A stretch of 64,000 nucleotides of DNA from Acidovorax sp. NCPPB 3576. GTDB taxonomy: Bacteria; Pseudomonadota; Gammaproteobacteria; Burkholderiales; Burkholderiaceae_C. The DNA lies in contig NZ_CP097267.1 in assembly GCF_028473605.1 (NCBI RefSeq), positions 4,828,501 through 4,892,500 on the forward strand, written 5' to 3'. The first letter of the stretch is position 1; each line of letters opens with the position of its first letter. The notes under the pieces were generated by a model. It made no database searches. It saw only the letters and a program-made list of their open reading frames with translations, and had not been told where the DNA came from. The position numbers and the translations under genes were made by a program. Below are positions 43,703-57,138 of the stretch, one piece after another.

Positions 43703-44373
43703 TAGTTCGCTCCCTTGGAAGCTTTGGCCTTGACTGCCGGACGCACCGTCACGAACCCACCCTTGGAGCCCGGAATGGCGCCCTTGATCAAGAGCAGTTG
43801 ACGCGCTTCGTCGATGCGGATGACATCGAGGTTTTGCGTGGTCTTGGTGACATCGCCCAGATGGCCGGTCATGCGCTTACCGGGGAACACGCGACCGGGG
43901 TCTTGTGCCATACCGATGGAGCCAGGCACATTGTGCGAACGGCTGTTACCGTGCGATGCGCGCTGCGAAGCCATGTTGTGGCGCTTGATCGTGCCAGCGT
44001 AGCCCTTACCGATCGACGTGCCTTGAACGTCCACCTTCTGGCCCACGGTGAACAGCGTCACGGGGACGGTGGAACCGACGGCGTACTGGGCAGCGACGTC
44101 AGCGGTCACGCGGAATTCGCGGATCACTTCACCGGCTTCGACGCCGGCCTTCGCCAGATGGCCCGCTGCGGGCTTGGTCACGCGCGATGCCTTGCGCGAA
44201 CCGAACGTGACCTGCAAGGCCACGTAGCCATCATTCTCTTGGGTTTTAACCTGGGTCACACGGTTGTTGGACACATCCACCACCGTGACGGGCACTGCGT
44301 CCCCGTCATCGGTGAACAGACGCATCATGCCCACCTTGCGGCCCAGCAACCCTTGGGAGTTGCTTTGACTCAT
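43702..44373 (-). CDS. rplC: 50S ribosomal protein L3
   Basis: This 223-aa L3 starts [20 protein letters not shown] and has the [17 protein letters not shown] loop near the peptidyl-transferase centre, with the methylatable Gln in its usual context ([15 protein letters not shown]). It lies after a 219-bp gap from rpsJ, unusually large for this operon, with a likely promoter inside. Confidence 0.97.
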   Translation of the reverse strand: MSQSNSQGLLGRKVGMMRLFTDDGDAVPVTVVDVSNNRVTQVKTQENDGYVALQVTFGSRKASRVTKPAAGHLAKAGVEAGEVIREFRVTADVAAQYAVGSTVPVTLFTVGQKVDVQGTSIGKGYAGTIKRHNMASQRASHGNSRSHNVPGSIGMAQDPGRVFPGKRMTGHLGDVTKTTQNLDVIRIDEARQLLLIKGAIPGSKGGFVTVRPAVKAKASKGAN

Positions 44374-44511
44374 TGATTTTCTCCAAAACTTTCACCGCCT
44401 CGACTTCAATTGGCCAAAGCGTTTGCACAACGTTTGCACCGCCGTGCGCGAAAGAAGGTTGATAAAACTCCGCCGCCGTCACACAAAAGCGCAAAAAAGG
44501 CGAAGCCGCAA

Positions 44512-44540
44512 AGTATAACGCGGACTGCTTTTGCAAGCAA
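44512..44540 (-). promoter_or_regulatory. Probable internal promoter before rplC
   Basis: On the minus strand TTGCTT (44535-44540), a 17-bp spacer and TATACT (44512-44517) form a near-consensus sigma-70 promoter 139 bp upstream of rplC. An imperfect hairpin (gcggact with agtccgc, 44520-44546) overlaps the -35 region and may also act on readthrough from rpsJ. Confidence 0.6.
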
Positions 44541-44592
44541 GTCCGCGTTATGTGTTGGAGCGCAGCAATCGCCGCGCACCGGAGCTGGCAGA

Positions 44593-44904
44593 TTACTGCA
44601 GCTTGATTTCGACGTCCACGCCAGCCGGCAGGTCGAGCTTCATCAGTGCGTCCACCGTCTTGTCCGTCGGATCGACGATGTCCATCAGGCGCTGGTGCGT
44701 GCGGATTTCGAGCTGGTCACGGCTGGTCTTGTTGACGTGCGGTGAACGCAAGATGTCGAAACGCTTCATTCGCGTCGGCAAGGGCACGGGGCCCTTGACG
44801 ATGGCGCCAGTGCGCTTGGCCGTGTCAACGATCTCGGCAGCGGACTGGTCGATCAGCTTGTAATCAAACGCCTTCAGGCGGATGCGGATTTTTTGCTTGG
44901 ACAT
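44593..44904 (-). CDS. rpsJ: 30S ribosomal protein S10
   Basis: This 103-aa S10/NusE starts [20 protein letters not shown] and ends [13 protein letters not shown]. Besides its 30S role, S10 joins NusB in antitermination. It follows tuf by 24 bp, so it is probably read from the str transcript, while rplC onward also has its own promoter. Confidence 0.98.
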   Translation of the reverse strand: MSKQKIRIRLKAFDYKLIDQSAAEIVDTAKRTGAIVKGPVPLPTRMKRFDILRSPHVNKTSRDQLEIRTHQRLMDIVDPTDKTVDALMKLDLPAGVDVEIKLQ

Positions 44905-44928
44905 GGCAAGTTCCTTTGTGCCTGAGGC

Positions 44929-46119
<1,191 letters not shown>

Positions 46120-46235
46120 TTTGAATCTCCAAAGAGCAATGCCTGTGTCAGGGTTTAACGTCTGCACCCGATTGCTGAATCGTCCCGCACAGGGCAACAG
46201 GACGGCACCGGGTCGCAGATTGCAAGGATCTTGCT

Positions 46236-46283
46236 GCTATTTTTTTCATAGCTGCCATCGCTTATTCAATAAGCGATGGCAGC
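46236..46283. repeat. Hairpin repeat, copy B, with a 33-bp near-perfect palindrome
   Basis: gctat...atagc (46236-46240, 46248-46252) is followed by a 16-bp stem, 46251-46266 pairing perfectly with 46268-46283 around a single-base centre. It lies in the fusA-tuf gap. Palindromes of this form recur in intergenic DNA of Comamonadaceae (family knowledge, not searched). Confidence 0.8.
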
Positions 46284-46308
46284 CAATTCCATAAAACCAA
46301 CCGGAAGA

Positions 46309-46326
46309 GGCCTGCCGAAGCAGGCC
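46309..46326 (-). terminator. Hairpin after fusA (possible partial terminator)
   Basis: On the minus strand GGCCTGC, loop TTCG, GCAGGCC, 14 bp beyond the fusA stop. It is followed only by a weakly T-rich stretch. It may set a lower level of tuf readthrough or protect the 3' end. Confidence 0.6.
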
Positions 46327-46339
46327 CTTCGTGCGCCAA

Positions 46340-48442
46340 TTACTTGGCGCGGGCAGCCATGATGGCTTCCGACACGTTGCGAGGGGCTTCGCTGTAGTGC
46401 TTGAATTCCATCGAGTACGTGGCGCGGCCTTGCGTTGCGGAGCGCAGCGAGGTCGAGTAGCCGAACATTTCCGACAGGGGCACTTCGGCCTTGATGGCCT
46501 TGCCGCCGCCGACCATGTCGTCCATGCCCTGCACCATGCCACGGCGGGACGACAAGTCGCCCATCACCGTACCGGCGTAGTCTTCCGGCGTCTCGACTTC
46601 CACGGCCATCATGGGCTCGAGAATCACGGGGTTGGCCTTGCGGCAACCTTCCTTGAAACCGAAGATGGCAGCCATCTTGAACGCGAGTTCGTTCGAGTCC
46701 ACATCGTGGTACGAACCGAAGTGCAGCGTTACCTTGACGTCCACCACTGGGTAGCCGGCCAGCACGCCTTGCGTGACGGCTTCGTTGATGCCCTTTTCCA
46801 CCGCGGGGATGAATTCGCGAGGAACCACACCGCCCTTGATGGCGTCGACGAACTCGATGCCCTTGCCAGCTTCGTTCGGCTCGATCTTGAGCACGACGTG
46901 ACCGTACTGGCCCTTACCACCGGACTGGCGAACGAACTTGCCTTCGGCCTCTTCCACCGTCTTGCGGATGGTTTCGCGATAGGCCACCTGGGGCTTGCCC
47001 ACGTTGGCTTCCACGCCGAACTCGCGCTTCATGCGGTCCACGATGATTTCCAGGTGGAGTTCGCCCATGCCACCGATGATGGTCTGGCCGGATTCTTCGT
47101 CGGTGCTGACGCGGAAGGAAGGATCTTCGGCAGCCAGACGGCCCAGCGCGATACCCATCTTTTCCTGGTCAGCCTTCGACTTCGGTTCCACGGCCTGACG
47201 GATCACGGGCTCGGGGAACACCATGCGCTCCAGCGTCAGGATGGCCGATGGATCGCACAGCGTTTCGCCAGTCGTCACGTCCTTCAAGCCCACGCAGGCT
47301 GCGATGTCGCCGGCGCGGATTTCATCGACTTCTTCGCGATTGTTGGCGTGCATCTGCACGATACGGCCAATGCGTTCCTTTTTGCCGCGCACCGGGTTGT
47401 ATACCGTGTCGCCCTTGGACAGAACGCCGGAGTACACGCGCACGAACGTCAGCTGACCCACGAACGGGTCGGTCATCAGCTTGAACGCCAAGGCAGAGAA
47501 CTTCTCGGAGTCGTCGGCCCTGCGGCTCGTCGGCTGCTCATCGTCATCGGTACCGCCCACGGGAGGAATGTCCACTGGCGAGGGCATCAGTTCGATCACG
47601 GCGTCCAGCATGCGCTGCACACCCTTGTTCTTGAAGGCCGTGCCGCACAGCATCGGCTGAATTTCGCAAGCGATGGCGCGCGTACGCAGGCCGAGGGTGA
47701 TTTCCTCTTCGGAAAGATCACCTTCTTCCAGGTACTTGTTCATCAGCTCTTCGGAGGCCTCGGCCGCAGCCTCGACCATCTTCTCGCGCCATTCCTTGGC
47801 GGTTTCCAGCAATTCAGCGGGAATTTCTTCGAAGGTGAACTTCATGCCCTGCGAGGCTTCGTCCCAGATGATGGCCTTCATCTTGCGCAGGTCGACCACG
47901 CCCGTGAAGTTTTCTTCGGCGCCGATCGGGATCACGATCGGCACGGGGTTGGCCTTCAGGCGCAGTTTCATCTGCTCGACGACCTTGAAGAAGTTGGCAC
48001 CGGTACGGTCCATCTTGTTCACGAACGCGAGGCGAGGCACCTTGTACTTGTTCGCCTGGCGCCACACGGTTTCCGACTGGGGCTGCACGCCGCCCACGGC
48101 GCAGTACACCATGCAGGCGCCGTCCAGCACGCGCATGGAACGCTCCACTTCGATCGTGAAGTCCACGTGGCCGGGAGTGTCGATGATGTTGATGCGGTGC
48201 TCGGGGAACGAACGGTCCATGCCGCTCCAGAAGCAGGTGGTGGCAGCCGACGTGATCGTGATGCCACGCTCTTGCTCTTGCTCCATCCAGTCCATGGTGG
48301 CCGCGCCGTCATGCACTTCACCGATCTTGTGGTTCACACCGGTGTAGAAAAGAATCCGCTCGGTCGTCGTGGTCTTGCCAGCGTCGATGTGGGCCGAGAT
48401 ACCGATATTGCGGTAGCGCTCGATGGGGGTCTTGCGAGCCAT
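46340..48442 (-). CDS. fusA: Elongation factor G
   Basis: This 700-aa translocase starts [20 protein letters not shown] with G1 motif AHIDAGKT (17-24), DTPGHVDF and NKMDRTG. Domain IV carries the usual [10 protein letters not shown] region. It catalyses GTP-dependent ribosome translocation and recycling. ATG 48442 is chosen over a longer frame overlapping rpsG. It lies 151 bp after rpsG in the str operon. Confidence 0.98.
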   Translation of the reverse strand: MARKTPIERYRNIGISAHIDAGKTTTTERILFYTGVNHKIGEVHDGAATMDWMEQEQERGITITSAATTCFWSGMDRSFPEHRINIIDTPGHVDFTIEVERSMRVLDGACMVYCAVGGVQPQSETVWRQANKYKVPRLAFVNKMDRTGANFFKVVEQMKLRLKANPVPIVIPIGAEENFTGVVDLRKMKAIIWDEASQGMKFTFEEIPAELLETAKEWREKMVEAAAEASEELMNKYLEEGDLSEEEITLGLRTRAIACEIQPMLCGTAFKNKGVQRMLDAVIELMPSPVDIPPVGGTDDDEQPTSRRADDSEKFSALAFKLMTDPFVGQLTFVRVYSGVLSKGDTVYNPVRGKKERIGRIVQMHANNREEVDEIRAGDIAACVGLKDVTTGETLCDPSAILTLERMVFPEPVIRQAVEPKSKADQEKMGIALGRLAAEDPSFRVSTDEESGQTIIGGMGELHLEIIVDRMKREFGVEANVGKPQVAYRETIRKTVEEAEGKFVRQSGGKGQYGHVVLKIEPNEAGKGIEFVDAIKGGVVPREFIPAVEKGINEAVTQGVLAGYPVVDVKVTLHFGSYHDVDSNELAFKMAAIFGFKEGCRKANPVILEPMMAVEVETPEDYAGTVMGDLSSRRGMVQGMDDMVGGGKAIKAEVPLSEMFGYSTSLRSATQGRATYSMEFKHYSEAPRNVSEAIMAARAK

Positions 48443-48593
48443 GGTAAATCCTTGGTTGAACGTTGTGTTCGTTGTGATGGGCCACCCGCTTTTGCGACGC
48501 AGCACCACAATTTGCCGGCGACCTGAATCAAGATAAGGCCGCAGGCAGAAAATGCCAGCGGCCTTACGTTTGCACCGGAGAAAGCCAGAAGGC

Positions 48594-49067
48594 TTAGAAG
48601 CGGAAGTGGCTGAACGCCTTGTTGGCTTCTGCCATGCGGTGCACTTCGTCACGGCGCTTCATTGCGCCGCCACGGCCTTCCGTGGCTTCCAGCAGTTCGT
48701 TGGCCAAACGCTGCGCCATCGACTTTTCGCCACGCTTGCGGGCGGCTTCCTTGATCCAGCGCATCGAAAGCGCCAGACGGCGCACGGGGCGAACTTCCAC
48801 GGGAACTTGGTAGTTGGCACCGCCCACGCGGCGGGACTTCACTTCGACCATGGGCTTCACGTTGTTGATGGCAACGGTGAAGGCCTCCAGAGGGTCCTTG
48901 TCAGGGTGCTTCTTTTCGATCAGCTCCAGAGCGCCATAAATGATGCGCTCTGCCACTGCCTTTTTGCCGCCTTCCATGATCACGTTCATGAATTTGGACA
49001 GCTCTACATTGCCGAACTTGGGATCCGGCAGGATTTCACGTTTGGGGACTTCGCGACGACGTGGCAT
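48594..49067 (-). CDS. rpsG: 30S ribosomal protein S7
   Basis: This 157-aa S7 starts [20 protein letters not shown] and has [19 protein letters not shown]. It nucleates assembly of the 30S head. It lies between rpsL (168-bp gap) and fusA. The gap shows no feature beyond a possible leader. Confidence 0.97.
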   Translation of the reverse strand: MPRRREVPKREILPDPKFGNVELSKFMNVIMEGGKKAVAERIIYGALELIEKKHPDKDPLEAFTVAINNVKPMVEVKSRRVGGANYQVPVEVRPVRRLALSMRWIKEAARKRGEKSMAQRLANELLEATEGRGGAMKRRDEVHRMAEANKAFSHFRF

Positions 49068-49235
49068 TTTTTCACCTCATGATTGCTTCAGTTGGCATCT
49101 TTTCAGACACCGCGAGAGCCATTCAGGACTCCCACTTACTCGACCCACGCAAAACACTTGCGCTTGGGGTCACTACGCTGGATCACCGCGCCACGCGGGA
49201 AACAGCACCGGATATCTTGTGCAAAAGCGCAGGGC

Positions 49236-49613
49236 TTATTTGGCCTTGGGCTTCTTGGCACCGTACTTGGAGCGCGATTGCTTGCGGTCTTTCACGCCTT
49301 GCAAGTCGAGCGAGCCACGCACGATGTGATAACGCACACCAGGCAAGTCCTTGACACGACCGCCGCGAACCAGCACGACGCTGTGTTCTTGCAGGTTGTG
49401 GCCTTCGCCGCCGATGTAGGAAATGACTTCGAAACCGTTGGTCAGGCGAACCTTGGCGACCTTCCGCAGAGCGGAGTTAGGCTTCTTTGGCGTCGTGGTG
49501 TACACACGGGTGCACACGCCGCGGCGCTGAGGAGAGTTTTCCATCGCGGGGCTCTTCGACTTGATCTTTTCGACCTCGCGACCCTGACGGACCAGTTGAT
49601 TGATGGTTGGCAT
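49236..49613 (-). CDS. rpsL: 30S ribosomal protein S12
   Basis: This 125-aa S12 starts [20 protein letters not shown]. The streptomycin-sensitive wild-type lysine is present in [13 protein letters not shown]. It lies at the decoding centre. ATG 49613 is the homologue start. It is the first gene of the str operon, with a probable promoter about 80 bp upstream. Confidence 0.98.
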   Translation of the reverse strand: MPTINQLVRQGREVEKIKSKSPAMENSPQRRGVCTRVYTTTPKKPNSALRKVAKVRLTNGFEVISYIGGEGHNLQEHSVVLVRGGRVKDLPGVRYHIVRGSLDLQGVKDRKQSRSKYGAKKPKAK

Positions 49614-49689
49614 GAATACGTCCCTAAACGTGAAATGCTTCGTGAAAAACGAAAACGTGAATCCCTTCGGAAATTCCGAAAAGCCTTCT

Positions 49690-49718
49690 AATGTAGCAGG
49701 TTGGCGCTGCCAGGGCAA
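49690..49718 (-). promoter_or_regulatory. Probable promoter of the str operon
   Basis: On the minus strand TTGCCC (49713-49718), 17-bp spacer, TACATT (49690-49695), about 77 bp upstream of rpsL. The leader between contains a 7-bp inverted repeat (ttcggaa, one base, ttccgaa, around 49667-49681) and repeated cgtgaaa-like stretches. Confidence 0.6.
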
Positions 49719-49748
49719 TCGCGGGGCGGCCAGCCGGCCGCCGCCGCG

Positions 49749-50930
49749 TCACTTGATCCACAGGCGGATGGCATCCCAGGCGCGGCCGAAGATGCCGGCT
49801 TGCTCCACCGTTTCCAGCGCCACCAAAGGCACTTCGGCGATGGGCTGCTCGCCCAGCGACACCTTCAGCGTGCCGATCGACTGCCCCTTGGTGAACGGCG
49901 CCACCAGCGGATCGGTGCGCACGATCTGCGTCGTGACCTTGCCTGCGCTGCCCGAAGGCACGGTGACCACGATGGCGTCCGGACGGCCGATCTGGATGGT
50001 GTTTTGCTTGCCCTTCCAGACGGCCGGCGTGGCCGCGGGCTGACCGGCGTCGAACAGCTTGACGGCATCGAAGGCGGTATAGCCCCAGTTCAGGAGTTTC
50101 TGGCTTTCGTTGGCCCGGGCATTCTCGCTGGAGGCGCCCAGCACGATGGACAGCAGCCGGCGCTGGCCGACATTCGGAAAGTCACGCTTGGACGTGGCCA
50201 CCAGGCAGTAGCCAGCGGCGGCGGTGTGGCCGGTCTTGAGGCCGTCCACCGTGGGATCACGGAACAGCAGCGAATTGCGGTTGGTGCCGTTGGAGGGCGG
50301 CGTGCCGGGGTAAGCGTAGTGCTTGGTCGCGTAATAGTGCATGTACTCGGGGAATTCCTGCATCAGGCGGGTGGCCAGCACGCCCAGGTCGCGCGCGGTG
50401 GTCGTGTGGCCCGGCTCGGTCAGCCCTTCGGGGTTCTTGTACGCCGTGTTCTTCATTCCCAGGGCCTTGGCCTGGTCGTTCATGAGCTTGACGAAGTTCT
50501 CGGCCGTGCCACCCACGCCTTCGGCCAGGGCCATGGTGGCGTCGTTGCCCGACTGCACGATCATCCCCTTGATGAGGTCTTCCACCGGCACCTGCATCTT
50601 GGGATCGATGAACATGCGCGAGCCGGGCATCTTCCAGGCCAGCACGCTCACGGGCAGCTTCTGCTCCAGCGTGATCTTCTTGGCGCGCAGCGCATCGAAG
50701 ACCAGGTAGCCGGTCATGAGCTTGGTGAGCGATGCCTGCTCCACCGGCGCATCGATGTCTTTGGCGGCGAGCACCTGGCCTGCCGTCACGTCGAGCAGCA
50801 GGTAGTTGCGGGCGGCGATTTCAGGAGGCTGTGGCGCCTGCCCCTGCGCCCACAGGGCAACAGGAGCCAGCGCAGCGGCGAGAACGAAGGAACGCAGCGT
50901 GGAGAGGAAAGGCTTCATGGAAACAGGCAT
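49749..50930 (-). CDS. dacA: D-alanyl-D-alanine carboxypeptidase (penicillin-binding protein 5/6 family)
   Basis: This 393-aa secreted serine peptidase trims D-Ala from peptidoglycan pentapeptides. It has a signal peptide (about 1-28, ending WAQG), the SxxK motif SLTK (67-70), SGN (127-129) and KTG (232-234), plus the C-terminal PBP5 domain and an amphipathic anchor at the end (FGRAWDAIRLWIK). Start ATG 50930 or, four codons later, 50918; no strong ribosome site separates them. It is next to rpsL but on a separate transcript. Confidence 0.92.
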   Translation of the reverse strand: MPVSMKPFLSTLRSFVLAAALAPVALWAQGQAPQPPEIAARNYLLLDVTAGQVLAAKDIDAPVEQASLTKLMTGYLVFDALRAKKITLEQKLPVSVLAWKMPGSRMFIDPKMQVPVEDLIKGMIVQSGNDATMALAEGVGGTAENFVKLMNDQAKALGMKNTAYKNPEGLTEPGHTTTARDLGVLATRLMQEFPEYMHYYATKHYAYPGTPPSNGTNRNSLLFRDPTVDGLKTGHTAAAGYCLVATSKRDFPNVGQRRLLSIVLGASSENARANESQKLLNWGYTAFDAVKLFDAGQPAATPAVWKGKQNTIQIGRPDAIVVTVPSGSAGKVTTQIVRTDPLVAPFTKGQSIGTLKVSLGEQPIAEVPLVALETVEQAGIFGRAWDAIRLWIK

Positions 50931-51021
50931 TCGGGGCAAGGAAACAAACCAAACGGTCAAAAACGGCGGCGGGGCATGGCACGCCGTGCGGTGGCCGTTG
51001 AAGGAGGCGTCTGGGGGGTGG

Positions 51022-51663
51022 TCAGTTCCCCGCCAGCAAGTGGCGGGACACCAAGTTTTTCAGGAGCGGCAATTGTCCGTGAAAGAAATGCCCGCCGCCG
51101 GGCACGACTGTGACGGGGAGTATCTGCGGCCGCGCCCAGTCCATGACGGCCGATAGCGGCACGGTGTCGTCCTGCTCGCCGTGCACGACCAGCGTGCGCT
51201 CATGCGCCTCGGCCGGCACGGGCGCCACGGTGAAGCGGCTGGCGGCGGTGCCGACCAGCACCACCCGCTCGATGGCACGTTCGCCCCACAGGCGCTCCAG
51301 CGCATGGCTGGTGACGAAGGCGCCGAACGAGAAGCCCGCCAGGGCCAGCGGCCCCTCGGACGCCGTCTGGCGCACCACCTCCAGAAAGTCCTCCAGCTCG
51401 CCCTGGCCCGCGTCGTGCGTGCCGGCGCTGGCGCCCACGCCCCGGAAATTGAAGCGCACCGCGGTCCAGCCGCTGTGCACGAAGGCGCGCGCCAGGGTCT
51501 GCACCACCTTGTTGTCCATGGTGCCGCCGAACAGGGGGTGCGGATGGGCGATCACCGCCACGCCGCGGGAGGGCGCGCCGTCCTGCGCCTGGGCCGCATC
51601 GCGTGCCGCTTCGATGGCACCGGCAGCGCCGGCGAGGGTCAGGCGTTCAGTCTGGGCATTCAC
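51022..51663 (-). CDS. Alpha/beta hydrolase
   Basis: This 213-aa protein has the nucleophile elbow GFSFG, acid DDTVP and histidine GGGHFF, with HPHPLFGGTMDNKVVQ near the N terminus. This is the signature of a small family of cytoplasmic hydrolases (YfgG/CocE-like short forms) with unknown substrate. No signal peptide. A hairpin repeat (copy C) lies just upstream of its start. Confidence 0.85.
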   Translation of the reverse strand: MNAQTERLTLAGAAGAIEAARDAAQAQDGAPSRGVAVIAHPHPLFGGTMDNKVVQTLARAFVHSGWTAVRFNFRGVGASAGTHDAGQGELEDFLEVVRQTASEGPLALAGFSFGAFVTSHALERLWGERAIERVVLVGTAASRFTVAPVPAEAHERTLVVHGEQDDTVPLSAVMDWARPQILPVTVVPGGGHFFHGQLPLLKNLVSRHLLAGN

Positions 51664-51671
51664 TTGGATTT

Positions 51672-51719
51672 GCTATCAAATAAATAGCTGTCAGGGCAAT
51701 AAAATCTAGGGCAGACAGC
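51672..51719. repeat. Hairpin repeat, copy C
   Basis: gctat...atagc (51672-51676, 51684-51688) runs directly into gctgtc...gacagc (51687-51692, 51714-51719). It lies between the ferredoxin and hydrolase genes. Same two-hairpin plan as copy B. Confidence 0.7.
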
Positions 51720-51749
51720 CAAAAACACTTAAAACCGATCGCGCGGGGA

Positions 51750-52109
51750 TCAGCGCCCGAGTTCCGGCGGGGTGAGCAGGCGCTCGACGAACTGGCCGTT
51801 CTTCAGGTGCGATTCCACGATTTCGTCGATGTCGCTGCCATCCACGAAGGTGTACCAGGTGCCCTCGGGATAGACCACGGCGACGGGGCCGCCGGCGCAG
51901 CGGTCCAGGCAGCCGGCCTTGTTCACCCGCACCTTGCCGGGGCCGGACAGGCCCGCTGCCTTGACCTGGGACTTGCAGCGGTCGAACGCGGCTTGCGCAC
52001 CGTGGTGGGCGCAGCTGTCTTCGCCGTTGGTGCGGTCATTCAGGCAAAAGAAGATGTGGCGGGCGTAGTAGCCAGGCTGCGCGGCTGGCGGCGTGGGGGT
52101 GTCGTTCAT
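51750..52109 (-). CDS. Thioredoxin-like [2Fe-2S] ferredoxin
   Basis: This 119-aa protein has cysteines Cys22-x10-Cys33 and Cys67-x3-Cys71 (CLDRCAGGPVAVVYPEGTWY), the ligand spacing of thioredoxin-fold [2Fe-2S] ferredoxins related to the NuoE/Shethna type. An electron-transfer role is likely, partner unknown. It lies 9 bp downstream of the VanZ-like gene on the same strand. Confidence 0.85.
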   Translation of the reverse strand: MNDTPTPPAAQPGYYARHIFFCLNDRTNGEDSCAHHGAQAAFDRCKSQVKAAGLSGPGKVRVNKAGCLDRCAGGPVAVVYPEGTWYTFVDGSDIDEIVESHLKNGQFVERLLTPPELGR

Positions 52110-52118
52110 GCGGGCATT

Positions 52119-54843
<2,725 letters not shown>

Positions 54844-54849
54844 CGGCCA

Positions 54850-54885
54850 CCGGCGCTTAAAGCCCCCCTGCGGGGCAGGCGCCGG
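54850..54885 (+). terminator. Double-stem hairpin after hemB
   Basis: ccggcgc (54850-54856) pairs with gcgccgg (54879-54885), and inside it gcccc (54862-54866) pairs with ggggc (54872-54876). It lies 6 bp after the hemB stop. It is GC-rich but without a T-run, so termination may be only partial. Confidence 0.5.
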
Positions 54886-54913
54886 AGATTTCTCAGCCCC
54901 GCCCCAGGCCCCC

Positions 54914-56044
54914 ATGCGCATCTTTCACATCCACCAGGGCAACGCCACCGAGCTGGCCACCCTGCCTTCCCAGCCACCGGCCGCCGGCTTTTACTGGATC
55001 TCGTGCACCCGCGCGGCCTTCGGCGAGCAACTGGGCCTGCTGCAGGCCGCATTGCAGGCCACCACCGGCCTGCAGCTGGTGGACCTGCACGTGTCCGACC
55101 TGCTGAATGCGCAACTGCCATCGCACTACGACTACACCTCGCAGTACGACCTGCTGGTGTTCCGCCGCCTGGCGGCATCCAGCGCAGGAAACGCACCGGC
55201 CAGCCCGCCGTCCGCGCCACCCGAGCGCATGACAGGCCCGCCCGTGCTGCGCCGCATCGACACCAGCCCCGTGGGATTCGCCGTGTTCGACCAGGTGCTG
55301 CTATCGGTGCACCCGTCCGACTGCGCGGTGCGCGATGCCTACGCGGCGCGGCTGCTGGCCGCCGCCCGGGGCGATGCGCCGCGCGACCACCGGCCGCCGG
55401 GCTCCTCGCCCGTGGCGCGCCTGCCGACCTCGCCCGCCGATCTGATGATGCGCGTGGTCAACCTGATCGTGGACGGCTACCTGGACCTGCGCCGCGAGCT
55501 GAGCCGCCAGCTCGACCACTGGCAGGCCGAGCTGCTCAAGCCCCGCGCGCGTTTTGCCAACTGGAGCGCGCTGCTGGAGGCCCGGCTGGCGCTGCACCAG
55601 CTCGATGAAATCTGCGAAGACCAGAACACCGCCGTGCAGGACTGGATCGATGCGGTGGAGACCTGGCCCGAGCCCGAAACCCCGGCGCTGCAGCGCGAAC
55701 TGGACCTGCTCAAGGTGCGCAGCCGCGACGTGCTGGAGCACATCGAGCGCGTGGTGCACCACGTGCGCCGGCTGGAGCAGAGCACCGAGACGGCGGTGCA
55801 GATGCATTTCAGCGTGCAGAGCAACCGCACGAACGACATCATGCGCACGCTCACGGCGCTCACCGCCGTGTTCCTGCCGCTGAACCTCATCGCGGGCATC
55901 TTCGGCATGAACTTCGAGTTCATTCCGCTGGTGCACAAGCAGGACGGCTTCTGGTGGGCGATGGGTTCGATGATGGTGATCGCGGTGGCGCTGATCGCGC
56001 TGTTCTGGCGCAAGCGCTACCTGGCCCGCACCGGCAACCATTGA
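54914..56044 (+). CDS. corA: CorA-type Mg2+/Co2+ channel
   Basis: This 376-aa protein has a cytoplasmic N-terminal domain, a long coiled-coil region (about 180-300) and two C-terminal helices with the signature GMN in LIAGIFGMNFEFIPL. It carries an Ala/Pro/Ser-rich insert (about 88-112), making it longer than E. coli CorA (316 aa). It would pass Mg2+ and other divalent ions. The absence of a regulatory ion switch cannot be judged here. Confidence 0.92.
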   Translation: MRIFHIHQGNATELATLPSQPPAAGFYWISCTRAAFGEQLGLLQAALQATTGLQLVDLHVSDLLNAQLPSHYDYTSQYDLLVFRRLAASSAGNAPASPPSAPPERMTGPPVLRRIDTSPVGFAVFDQVLLSVHPSDCAVRDAYAARLLAAARGDAPRDHRPPGSSPVARLPTSPADLMMRVVNLIVDGYLDLRRELSRQLDHWQAELLKPRARFANWSALLEARLALHQLDEICEDQNTAVQDWIDAVETWPEPETPALQRELDLLKVRSRDVLEHIERVVHHVRRLEQSTETAVQMHFSVQSNRTNDIMRTLTALTAVFLPLNLIAGIFGMNFEFIPLVHKQDGFWWAMGSMMVIAVALIALFWRKRYLARTGNH

Positions 56045-56076
56045 CCGGGCACGGGGCGCTGCTTGCGACCGGCTGC

Positions 56077-56095
56077 GCGCCGATAGAATCGGCGC
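56077..56095. promoter_or_regulatory. Perfect 8-bp hairpin containing a TAGAAT element upstream of the ABC operon
   Basis: gcgccgat (56077-56084), loop aga, atcggcgc (56088-56095). The TAGAAT within it (56084-56089) may be a -10 box for the ABC exporter, whose ATG is 54 bp downstream; no good -35 at 17 bp. Alternatively it terminates corA. Confidence 0.45.
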
Positions 56096-56142
56096 CCCCT
56101 CGCACCTTCTGCCCGGCGTGCCCGCGCGGCGCCCTCTCCCCC

Positions 56143-57138
56143 ATGGCCCACATCCTCGTCGATCAGCTCGTCAAGACCTACCGCATCGCCGAGCGCGCGC
56201 CGGGCCTGGGCGGCGCGCTGCGCGGGCTGCTGCACCGGCGCACGCGCACCGTGGCGGCGCTGTCGGGGGTGTCGTTCACGCTGCAGCGCGGCGAGCTGCT
56301 GGGCTTCATCGGGCCGAACGGCGCGGGCAAATCGACCACCATCAAGATCCTGTCCGGCATCCTGCGGCCCGACGGCGGGCGCGTGGAGATCGACGGCCGC
56401 CACCCCAGCGACGACCGCGAGCGCCATGTCGCCCGCATCGGCGTGGTGTTCGGCCAGCGCACCCAGCTGTGGTGGGACCTGCCGGTGGGCGAGGGGTTCG
56501 ACCTGCTGCGCGACATCTACCGCGTGGACGAGCAGCGCTACCGCCGCGCACGCGACGAGCTGGTCGCGCTGCTGTCGCTGGAGGGCGTGCTGGCCCAGCC
56601 CGTGCGCCAGCTCTCGCTGGGCCAGCGCATGCGCGCCGAGATCGCGGCGGCGCTGCTGCACGAGCCCGACATCCTGTTCCTCGACGAGCCGACCATCGGG
56701 CTGGATGCGCCGTCCAAGCTCGCGGTGCGGGACTTCGTGCGCCGCGCCAACCGCGAGCGCGGCACCACCGTGCTGCTCACCACCCACGACATGCACGACA
56801 TCGAGGCGCTGGCCGAGCGCGTGATCGTGATCGGCCATGGCCGCGTGCTGGCCGACAGCCCGGTCGAGGCCCTGCGCCCCCAGGTGATGGCCGAGCGCCG
56901 CCTGGTGGTCGATTTCGGGCACGACGCGCCCGTGCTGGCGCCGCAGCCCGGCGTGTCGGTCCATGCGCGCGAGGGCCGCTCGCTGGTGCTGGGGTTCGAC
57001 CCGGCCGTCACCACGGCGCCCGCGCTCATCGCGCAGCTGGTGGCCGCGCACGCGGTGCAAGACATCCGCCTGGAGGGCCTGGCGATCGAGGAGGTCATCG
57101 CCCGCTTCTACGCGCTGCACGGCGCGGCCGAGGCATGA
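56143..57138 (+). CDS. ABC transporter ATP-binding protein
   Basis: This 331-aa ATPase has Walker A GPNGAGKST (57-65), signature LSLGQRMRAE, Walker B ILFLDEPTIGLD and the H-loop in TTHDMHDIEAL. ABC-2-type exporters with this arrangement and two permeases of the DUF990 family are known in many bacteria. ATG 56143 is preferred over an in-frame start overlapping corA. Its stop overlaps the next gene (ATGA). Confidence 0.92.
   Translation: MAHILVDQLVKTYRIAERAPGLGGALRGLLHRRTRTVAALSGVSFTLQRGELLGFIGPNGAGKSTTIKILSGILRPDGGRVEIDGRHPSDDRERHVARIGVVFGQRTQLWWDLPVGEGFDLLRDIYRVDEQRYRRARDELVALLSLEGVLAQPVRQLSLGQRMRAEIAAALLHEPDILFLDEPTIGLDAPSKLAVRDFVRRANRERGTTVLLTTHDMHDIEALAERVIVIGHGRVLADSPVEALRPQVMAERRLVVDFGHDAPVLAPQPGVSVHAREGRSLVLGFDPAVTTAPALIAQLVAAHAVQDIRLEGLAIEEVIARFYALHGAAEA

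Noticed and set aside
46120..46235. tRNA gene near tuf
   Set aside because: Some bacteria have tRNAs beside tuf, but no cloverleaf or TTCGA-type T-loop with matching stems was found.
54844..54913. Mg2+ riboswitch before corA
   Set aside because: The 70-bp gap is too short and contains only a terminator-like hairpin.
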